Assembly: GCA_028565635.1 (NCBI GenBank)
Contig: JAOXYB010062701.1
Location: 1 to 10,529 of the forward strand
Source of the DNA: Phoronis ovalis
Lineage: Eukaryota; Phoronida; Phoronidae
Direction of reading: 5' to 3'
Length of the DNA: 10,529 nt
Part shown: positions 1 to 6,137 of the stretch, in pieces
Layout of the letters: every line of letters begins with the position of its first letter
Numbering within the stretch: position 1 is the stretch's first letter
Notes under the pieces: model-generated
Seen by the model: only the letters and a program-made list of their open reading frames with translations
What the model was told of the DNA's origin: nothing
Database searches by the model: none
Translations under genes and position numbers: made by a program

Positions 1-120
1 ACAGTAGTATTTCGATGTTAAGGATAATGTTAAACACATTAGGAATTTATATTTTATTTAATCACTTATTTCTTTTGAATATGTGTCACACTTAATTTAT
101 CATACTTAAATTTTCATGTA

Positions 121-1968
121 GGAATAACACCAGAGACACGTCAGAAGCCTCAATCCCCAGTGCGGCCATCCACATCACAGTGAACCATAGTCAGAGCGGA
201 TACGCCCCTAGTGCAGCCATCCATGGGTTCGCCTGCAATACAGCTGGCCACACCACAATCTAACAAAGTCAGAGTGGATTTGCCTCCAGTGGCTGTGCAG
301 CCATCCATGGATTCTCTCCCAGTGCAGCCATCCACATCGCAGTCAACCCTAAGCAGAACGTCTACGCTCCTAATGCAGATGTCCATGGATTCGTCTTCAG
401 TGCAGCCATTCACATCGCAGTACATTTGGTCTCAGCCGTCCTTTCTTATCAACGATATTGGGCAAATATTCAATGCTACGACTTCAAGTGCAGACGCAGC
501 TAAAGCCATTAAGAACCTTAGAGACCAAGAGCGCCTCAATCTACTACAACACCACTTTCGACCCACTGCTTCTTATACCTTTCGCCCCATATATTTGAAT
601 AAATGCAATAGACGGTGCAAGATAGAGATCCTGGAGACATACCCTTGGTTGGTCTACAGCGATGTGGTAGACGGGGTGTTCTGCATCAAATGTACGCTCT
701 TTGCAACCAGTCCCATGAGCCTGGGCCAATTCGTGACCACACCATTCAACAGGTGGGATAAATACAAAGAAAAATGGACAAACATGGTACTCGGCCTTAC
801 CACACTGCATCCCTAACGCCTAGTAACGCATTTCTCGCCAAAATGGTGCAGCCTGAGACAACATTTCCCTACGTTATTAATAGCCAGAAAGAAGCCATCA
901 TCAAAGAGAACAGGCACATCCTTCGTCATATCATTACAGCTGTACTATTTTGCGCAAAACAATGCATTGGTCTGCGAGGCACTGAGAGCTACGTTGACTT
1001 TGGTAAAAACCCAGGAAACTTTATGGCGTATCTTCGCATACGCGCTGAAGAGGATGAGTTGTTGATGTGACATATGGAGGCGCCAAGGAAGAAGAACGCA
1101 AAATATACCTCCGCTTGTAGCCAGAACGAAATGATAGATGTGATTGCTAGTTTTATAACCGAAAAATTGGTGGTAGAGGTGCGAGATGCCAAGTACTACG
1201 GTGTCATGGCAGATGAAATGACATCGCACGGCAAGGAACTCATGCCAGTATGCCTTAGGTTTGTAGATACGGCGCATAACATTAGAGAAGAGTTTATCGA
1301 CTTCTCACTCTTACACCGTATCCGGGGAATTGACGTCGGACGTGGTGTGATCAACTCACTGGACAAACGTCAGATTCCCATAGAAGACATGCGTAGCCAG
1401 TGTTATGATGGGGCTGCCAACATGTTCAGTACGAGAGTTGGTGCCCAGACATATATCCAAGAAAATGGTGCTCCATTAGCCCCATATACCAGACGCAACC
1501 TTCACGCCCTTAATCTAGTCTTCTGGGTCTTGTGCCAGCCGTACTGAAGGAGCGTCAGTGTAATATCGATGAGCTCATAACAGTGTATCACCAGGACCTG
1601 CCCTCACCTTCTCTGATTCACAAAGAGCTAGGTAGGTGGAGGGAAGAGTTTTCTACTGCATCAGAGGAAAACACACCAGCTAAAGCGATTAGAGTGTGTG
1701 ACAGGATGCGGTTTCCAAACATTTTCATTCTCTTAAAGCTAGCGTGTACTCTAAATGTAACCAGCGCTGAGTGTGAGCGATCTGCCAGTTTAGTCAGGAG
1801 GTTACATAACTACACAAGGGCCACCATGGGTATAGAGAGATTGTCTCTCTTGCTTTAATACACATACATTATGATTTTTCATATGATACAGACAAAATTA
1901 TAACCCGATTTGCAGAAATGAATCCAAGAAACATGGAACTGGACAACATTATTTATAAAGTTGCTTAA
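121..1968 (+). pseudogene. Decayed hAT-superfamily transposase (zf-TTF, DUF4371, hAT dimerisation)
   Basis: This is a broken transposase read in several frames. After a splice-acceptor-like TTTTCATGTAG, an open frame from 121 carries a Ser/Pro/Gln repeat, stopped by TGA at 181-183. From about 430 to 780 lies a TTF-type zinc finger (FRPIYLNKCNRR, YPWLVYSDVVDGVFCIKC). A one-base frame change near 770-785 leads into a DUF4371-like part (ENRHILRHIITAVLFCAKQ, GNFMAYL), which has a TGA at 1068-1070 and continues in the same frame with MADEMTS, CYDGAANM and LHALNLV. Near 1518-1523 the frame jumps straight to LLGLVPAVLKERQ, so the central core is missing. The dimerisation block (TSAECERSASLVRRL) follows, then a second one-base shift near 1844-1850, and the reading ends at TAA 1966-1968 (ALIHIHYD, PRNMEL). 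Base composition is visibly less AT-rich than the flanks, which suits insertion. The family call is secure. The exact ends of the element are not found. Confidence 0.88.
160..425 (+). repeat. 78/84-bp coding tandem repeat (VQPS-S/T) in the transposase N-terminus
   Basis: Copies start at 160, 238, 322 and 400, with steps of 78, 84 and 78 bases, all multiples of three. Each full unit contains two related blocks: a T-type (VQPSTSQ, at 160, a worn IQLATPQ at 238, then 322 and 400) and an M-type (VQPSMDS-like, at 211, 295 and 373). The repeat encodes a disordered Ser/Thr/Pro/Gln-rich leader ahead of the zinc finger. The preserved codon phase shows it expanded while the gene was still coding. Confidence 0.8.
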
Positions 1969-1992
1969 CGGCTTATAGGCAATTTCCCCATC

Positions 1993-2128
1993 TTTACAGT
2001 GCAACCAGAAATAAATGCGCCAAGTATCACATTTCATAAATTAAAAGTTTAGTTTTTCAGCTGAACCTGCTTGAGGTCCATAGATGCAACGACCGGTTTT
2101 ATCTGCACATCTCACATTGCACTGTAAA
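1993..2128. repeat. Short TA-flanked inverted repeat (possible mini-MITE)
   Basis: TTTACAGTGCAA at 1993-2004 is exactly reverse-complemented at 2117-2128 (TTGCACTGTAAA). Read as an element, CAGTGCAA termini would be bounded by TA on both sides, as in Tc1/mariner-type insertions. CAGTG is also a typical hAT terminus, so the right copy might instead be the 3' end of the neighbouring relic. No 8-bp target duplication was found in the flanks (catcttta versus taaataca). Confidence 0.4.
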
Positions 2129-2238
2129 TACACATTTATCGTTTCAGCCGCCTGCACCCGCGCAGGCGTTAGTGCGAATTACCATATTTGGGAGATGCAG
2201 TGTACGTGGAAGAAGAAGAAGAATTTTGACAAAAGAAA
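2129..2238 (+). promoter_or_regulatory. Candidate promoter / 5' UTR with GC-rich hairpin and NRF1-like site
   Basis: A small GC-rich patch in AT-rich DNA sits just upstream of the first ATG of the orphan gene. CGCCTGC (2149-2155) and GCAGGCG (2162-2168) form a perfect 7-bp stem with a 6-base loop. The strand also reads CGCGCAGGCG, close to the NRF1-type GCGCANGCGC element. A GAA repeat (about 2209-2223) follows, then an in-frame TGA at 2227-2229, which separates any upstream reading from the ATG. No TATA box stands out. The promoter role is inferred from position and composition only. Confidence 0.3.
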
Positions 2239-2426
2239 ATGCATATAATTATGCTAGAGTATCACTATCAGAAAATAGCCGCTGCTGCTAAGTTAAAGTC
2301 TGACAATTGTCCTGGACATCGTGACTCACTGAGCCTACACTGTGTGGTAGAAAGGGGAATTTCTTGTAAACTTGGCTTGGAAGTTGATCAAGCTTGGAAA
2401 ATTAAAGTTCCATTAAGCTGGAGCAG
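2239..2426 (+). CDS. Orphan gene, coding exon 1
   Basis: Encodes residues 1-62 and two bases of codon 63. It ends at GAGCAG|GTAAAG, a good donor. The other two frames of the last 40 bases contain stops, so only this reading can be spliced onward. Joining directly to the exon at 3193 would put that exon out of frame, which is what reveals the intermediate exon at 2655. Confidence 0.62.
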
Positions 2427-3728
2427 GTAAAGTACTTTGATTTATTTATTTATATTCCTGCAAGCACGACCCTACTATGGACAGCCTACATGTATGCATA
2501 GTCCTGGCCACCTCATATTCAAACCAGCCGAAGTTCAACTAGCCTTCACGCATGCCCAATAGCATGATATCCATGCAATAGATGAACGAACCTTCAAGAG
2601 TGCATTTTGGATTTTATGCTTATGTGCTGTTGAATCTTTGATTAAGTTATCTAGATACGTGTATAAGAAGCGGAATGGTCGAGGAATAGACAGAAGCAAA
2701 TATTTGGGTGGAATTCATTTATTTAATTCAGAAAGTAAGTGTTTCAAACTTCGGCTGGTTTGAGATATGAAGTGGCCATAATAGGGTCATATGCTTGCAG
2801 GACTAATTTGTTTATTGAAACTACTCTGGTTTTGTCGCAGGTTTTGTATTTTTGAGCCACTGTTAATTATCTCAGAATACAAGGTAGCACTTTTTTTTAA
2901 TTAACTATTGTCTTGGTTTAGTCTAAATTAACGGTATTGAATCTAAATATTCAAGCATCATTCAGATTAGAATTGATTCAGCTACCAGGTTGTCTAAATG
3001 CAGGTTATTTTTTTATATTTCAAAAAAGTCTCATTTTAATGGAAATACCCAAAACCATTTTGGGTTTATAATTTAAGTAAGTAAACCCGTGACATTCTGT
3101 AGACTGCTATAGTTGGATCATTCTGTAGTCAAGACGACAAAATGCGTGACTATACCTTTCTTGAAATTTAAAGCAATTTTTTATTATTTTAGGGTTAATT
3201 GCATGGTGCAGAAAGCAACATACCAAAGAATACAAAACATGGAGTGAAACCCCATTACACATAGAAGCTCTTAATCCTTCTCAAGACAGCAGTCTTCAGA
3301 TTACAGATTCCTTTAAGGTAAATATATTCAGTTTTACAATATTTAAATTTTTTGTCGAATCAACCTACATATTGTAACATGGTGTTTATCAGCCCTTAAA
3401 ATATGTTAATATATGTAAATTTATTTTTTTGTTAATTTACTCTTTTGAGTACCAATATTGTTTGTTGACTAAAACCCTAAGCAAGTAGTGCTACATATAC
3501 TAAAATATAAAACTCTTGGCAAACATTTCAACGATATGTCTGTACTTTATTCTTGCTTTCTATAAAATAGTACCCTTGTTTATGAATGTTGGAAATTAAT
3601 AAAAACTTTGACTTCAGGTTGTCGGTCAATCATCATCATCTGAGGAAGCATCAAGCCAGTCAAGCAGAAACAAAACAGAAAGCCTATTCAAAAGATGTGG
3701 CGATGAGAATAAAAAACGAGAAAGCTGA
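2239..3728 (+). CDS. Orphan four-exon gene, complete 167-residue protein, function unknown
   Basis: Joined exons 2239-2426, 2655-2734, 3193-3317 and 3618-3728 give 504 bases, or 167 codons plus TGA. The start is the first ATG after an in-frame TGA (2227-2229), with A at -3; a second ATG lies four codons on. The junction phases (2 bases left, 1 taken; 1 left, 2 taken; 0/0) agree only for this exon chain, and each intron has a sound GT donor and AG acceptor. The protein has an Ala/Lys start (KIAAAAKLKSDN), a conserved-looking middle (residues about 40-131, with DQAWKIKVPLSWSR and LIAWCRKQHTKEYKTWSE) and a Ser-rich, then Lys/Arg-rich, probably disordered tail. No signal peptide or membrane segment is visible. 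I do not recognise the family; the basic tail suggests a nuclear protein, by inference only. A one-base shift in the A6 run of exon 4 would extend the tail by about 70 residues (see findings). The gene converges on MTMR14. Confidence 0.62.
2454..2804. repeat. Inverted repeat enclosing exon 2 of the orphan gene (foldback / MITE-like)
   Basis: The left arm runs about 2454-2540 and the right arm about 2742-2804. Outer parts pair over CCTGCAAGCA / TGCTTGCAGG and GACCCTAYTATGG; inner parts pair over CCACYTCATAT and CAAACCAGCCGAAGTT. The left arm carries about 27 extra bases between the two blocks (near 2481-2508). Both outer ends are next to TA (taTTCCTGC and GCAGGACta), as for a TA-targeting DNA transposon. 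The right arm begins only about 10 bases after the exon 2 donor. Confidence 0.75.
2655..2734 (+). CDS. Orphan gene, coding exon 2
   Basis: An 80-base exon (1 + 78 + 1) between acceptor TTATCTAG and a strong donor GAAA|GTAAGT. It encodes 26 whole residues (YVYKKRNGRGIDRSKYLGG onward), rich in Lys, Arg and Gly. It exactly repairs the phase between exons 1 and 3. The frame is also open upstream of the acceptor, back to a TAG at about 2560. The whole exon lies in the loop of an inverted repeat. Confidence 0.62.
3193..3317 (+). CDS. Orphan gene, coding exon 3
   Basis: A 125-base exon between acceptor TTTATTATTTTAG and donor TTTAAG|GTAAAT. Only one frame is open (2 bases, then 41 codons beginning LIAWCRKQHTKEYKTW). 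It has a Trp/Cys/His-bearing start and a Ser/Gln-rich end (NPSQDSSLQITDSFK). It is the clearest exon of this gene. Confidence 0.75.
3618..3728 (+). CDS. Orphan gene, last coding exon
   Basis: Follows acceptor GACTTCAG in phase 0 with exon 3. It encodes 36 residues, a Ser run (VVGQSSSSEEASSQSS) and a basic end (KRCGDENKKRES), then TGA at 3726-3728. An A6 run near 3711-3716 precedes the stop. In frame +2 the reading stays open to TAA 3932-3934. Confidence 0.6.
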   Translation, partial: VVGQSSSSEEASSQSSRNKTESLFKRCGDENKKRES

Positions 3729-3897
3729 TGGAAAAAAGAGGTTCACGAAAGGACAGATTATCGCATCAACAAATAACAAGCTATTTTAGTAGACTTAGTA
3801 ATGTAAACACAAAACATTTGTTACCAGCGGAAACTCACTGGAAATCAATGAAATCACTGGAAATCAATCGCTGCACTGTATGCACAGAGGACCCATT

Positions 3898-4592
3898 CAA
3901 GTTATACACAACTTACACTTTGACTCGAATTTAAATGACAGTTTAATGAAAAAAATAGACTAGTAAAGGTACATATTTTTTGGCAGGTGTGAACTTAAGG
4001 ATTATGAAAAATCTGTTTACTTTTAATTTACTGATTACATAATCATGTGGTAGATCAGTTTTTAGCAAAAATGTAATCAGTAAGAGCAGTCATTTTGGAT
4101 AAAAACTCATGTTTTTCAAACCTAAACTTCAAAAAAATATAATTCCAACACCCCTGCAGATACTACACTAAAAGTTGGCCAAAATTAACTTCTAACTAGG
4201 AACTTTAATACCATATCTCAGACTTTTGAAATTTCACTTAGTTCTGAAGTAATGTGATTCTAAATATATGGTAGTTTGAATTTTGGAAAGTCATATCATT
4301 TCAATGATCCAAAATTTTAAAAATCTGAGAATAGTTTTAAAGATCTCTATTTGAAGTTAATTTTGGCCAAATGTCAACTTTGTATCTACAGGGATGTTGG
4401 GCTTAAATTTTTTAATTTACATGTTGAAAAACGTGAGATTTTACTCAAAATGGCCTTCATAATCATGTAACAAATAAGTAACTTTTCATAATCCTTAAAT
4501 TAATACCTTTCTAAAAATGTATACTTTTATTAGTCTATTGTTTCATTAAACTGCCCAAAATTTGAATCAAAGTGTAAAATGTGAATAACTTG
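3898..4592. repeat. Large foldback, two roughly 300-360-base arms with a short loop
   Basis: The left arm (about 3898-4260) and right arm (about 4286-4592) are imperfect reverse complements along their length. Matching landmarks are CAAGTTAT/ATAACTTG at the tips, ACACTTTGA/TCAAAGTGT, CAGTTTAATGAAA/TTTCATTAAACTG, TTAAGGATTATGAAAA/TTTTCATAATCCTTAA, GGCCAAAATTAACTTC/GAAGTTAATTTTGGCC and CTCAGA/TCTGAG. The loop is about 4261-4285. Arm divergence and indels show it is not recent. There is no coding capacity of its own, so it may be a non-autonomous foldback element or an inverted duplication. The target-site duplication was not resolved. Confidence 0.85.
4028..4083. repeat. Nested perfect 13-bp inverted repeat inside the left foldback arm
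   Basis: TTACTGATTACAT at 4028-4040 is exactly reverse-complemented at 4071-4083, with a 30-base spacer. The segment from about 4041 to 4083 has no counterpart in the right arm of the large foldback, so it looks like a separate insertion or local duplication after the arms formed. Confidence 0.7.
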
Positions 4593-4610
4593 TTTAGAAC
4601 AGGTCTTGTT

Positions 4611-4621
4611 CCCCCCCCCCC
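4611..4621 (+). repeat. C11 homopolymer
   Basis: Eleven consecutive C residues directly after GGTCTTGTT, just outside the right tip of the large foldback. It stands out in AT-rich DNA and is prone to length error in assemblies. Confidence 0.9.
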
Positions 4622-4829
4622 TTATGCTATATCCAGTTCCAGTGTTTGTTAAATTTTCCTCAACTGATTGTTGTTACTTTTCTATTGCTTTTTGATCAGT
4701 GTACATAGTTTAAATAACACATATTTGCAATTATAAACAGGTTGTGTTGGTTTGATGACTTTGTGTCATATTTACTTTAAGATATTGAAGCATCTGCACT
4801 GCAATTTAAAAATGTGTTAACCACATACA

Positions 4830-4843
4830 AATAAACCTTTATT
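4830..4843. terminator. Bidirectional poly(A) signal between convergent genes
   Basis: AATAAACCTTTATT holds AATAAA on the + strand (4830-4835) and AATAAA on the - strand (4838-4843, read in reverse complement), two bases apart. Scanning from either stop codon, it is the first canonical hexamer I find for the orphan gene (+) and for MTMR14 (-). GT-rich sequence lies on each side in the appropriate strand (TTTATGTGTC to the right; TTTGTATGTGG on the minus strand to the left). Confidence 0.55.
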
Positions 4844-5935
4844 GTTACATCCCTTAATTCTGTTTTATGTGTCTTTAACTATAGTGAATAAAAAACTCTT
4901 TAAGTTAATCATGAATCCGATTTCCTTAGCATTGCTTTATCAACTCCAATGGAACTTATTCAGATGTGCTCTGCTGCAGTAATTTTGAAGATACCTGAAG
5001 AATAATCTTTATGAAAATAAATGCATTTTACGCTCGTCTCTTTAGTTTGATTATGTAGAGCAGAGAACAGAGTTTCAATGGAGTAACAGAGCAATGATAC
5101 ATCTTGTGTGCTTTCAAAACAACTTTGCTTTTAAAGTATTCTTTTGTCACCAGGTGGAGCCAAACCCACAAATTCTGCATTTTCACACCTTTTTAAAAAA
5201 AATGTGTTTAGAGATCCACACGTTTTTTTCATATAATTATTGAAGTAACATGTATTCTTTCTGAAAATATTAGTTTTAGCTAAAAAAAACAAGAAACTTC
5301 TGAGATTTTAAATAATTAGTTTGCCCATAATTCTGTTTTTCACAAAAACTGAAATGTGGTATATTTTCCTTCTGATAACAAAGATACTTTAAAAAGCAAG
5401 TACAATGATTTTTTCACAGTTTTAAAGAGTGTTTACAGTATAAAATCAAGTTGCATTTCTAAATATTACATCATTAGTTATGTTCAGTATGTTATAACAG
5501 TTCAATCCTGGTCAAAATGAGTATAATTATAGTTTATATTTTGGGTTCCTTTTGGGTCCATTTTTAAATTGCCCCTAAAACGCAGAAAAATTTGCGAAAC
5601 ATTTTTTTAGAATTTTTTCTGTAGTTTGGCTACCCATACTCATTGCATGCAAAATTTAAAGAAAATATATTACTTTGTGTGAAATGACTTCGCCTTACTT
5701 TTATACAGATCCGTAGTTAATAATTGCTGGACAATAAACCGTATCAGACAATTCATTATCTTCAGCAAGGTCAACTTTCATTATTTTGCTTGACAAATTT
5801 TTCCCAGGTTAATGTAATTTTCCTATGTCCTTGAGTTATTTTGTAGTCACAATGACTGTATAGATAAAATACATATCAGATATACAATAAAATTTGCCAT
5901 ATTTAGCAAAGATGATCAAGAGCAAGCTTTTATGG
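4844..5935 (-). other. Probable MTMR14 3' UTR; otherwise no gene seen
   Basis: AT-rich DNA between the shared poly(A) signal and the MTMR14 stop codon. No convincing exon, RNA gene or long repeat is visible on either strand. Further + strand AATAAA hexamers near 4886 and 5014 could act as backup signals for the orphan gene. Confidence 0.4.
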
Positions 5936-6137
5936 CTAAAACATGGAATTTTTTCCAGGTATTATACCCACTTTTTCTCCAACGTGCTCTAATAAGGTTG
6001 ACAAACCTCGTGTACTGCTTGGTGTCATGTGAAATCCTATTGTTACACTGTATGCACGGTAAAACATCCTACGAACTTTTTCTAGTCTCTCCTGCCGTAA
6101 CTTCACTTGTAATATGAATGGACTTGTGTCCGAACCT
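5936..6137 (-). CDS. MTMR14: MTMR14 terminal exon
   Basis: 202 bases after acceptor TGTTTTTCCAG. It encodes GSDTSPFILQVKLRQERLEK and a basic, probably helical C-terminus ending PGKNSMF, with TAG at 5938-5936. It matches the end of MTMR14 proteins, where a basic helix is followed by a Gly/Leu-rich segment. Confidence 0.9.

Larger units (their letters stand above)
2427..3617 (+). other. Introns of the orphan gene
   Basis: Three introns: 2427-2654, 2735-3192 and 3318-3617. They are AT-rich with T-runs before the acceptors. Introns 1 and 2 carry the two arms of a foldback around exon 2. Intron 3 (300 bases) holds nothing else that I can see. Confidence 0.55.
3729..4835 (+). other. Probable 3' UTR of the orphan gene
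   Basis: From the stop codon to the first canonical AATAAA on this strand (4830-4835). No AATAAA occurs earlier in this stretch; a lone ATTAAA lies near 4547. The interval includes the large foldback and a C11 run. T- and GT-rich sequence (TTCTGTTTTATGTGTC) follows the signal, as expected of a downstream element. Confidence 0.45.

Noticed and set aside
150-425. Minus-strand open frame with repeated DVDGCT blocks
   Set aside because: It is the antisense shadow of the in-frame VQPS repeat of the transposase leader and has no support of its own.
945-1277. Minus-strand open frames opposite the transposase
   Set aside because: They lie antisense to a recognisable DUF4371-like region and show no domain or splice logic.
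2040-2291. ATG-less open frame through the GC-rich patch (PPAPAQALVRITIFGRC)
   Set aside because: It ends at a TAA without a splice donor and is not in phase with the orphan gene. It is kept in mind as a possible upstream exon of an alternative or older gene, but not supported.
3586-3789. Plus-strand frame starting at an ATG before exon 4 (HHHLRKHQ onward)
   Set aside because: Its phase does not match exon 3, whose only open frame ends on a codon boundary, and its start lies in the intron.
5515-5650. AATGAGTAT / ATACTCATT inverted pair
   Set aside because: The match does not extend beyond about 9 bases, which is expected by chance in AT-rich DNA.
5932-6117. Plus-strand open frame of 61 codons
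   Set aside because: It is antisense to the MTMR14 terminal exon, whose reading is supported by phase and family similarity.
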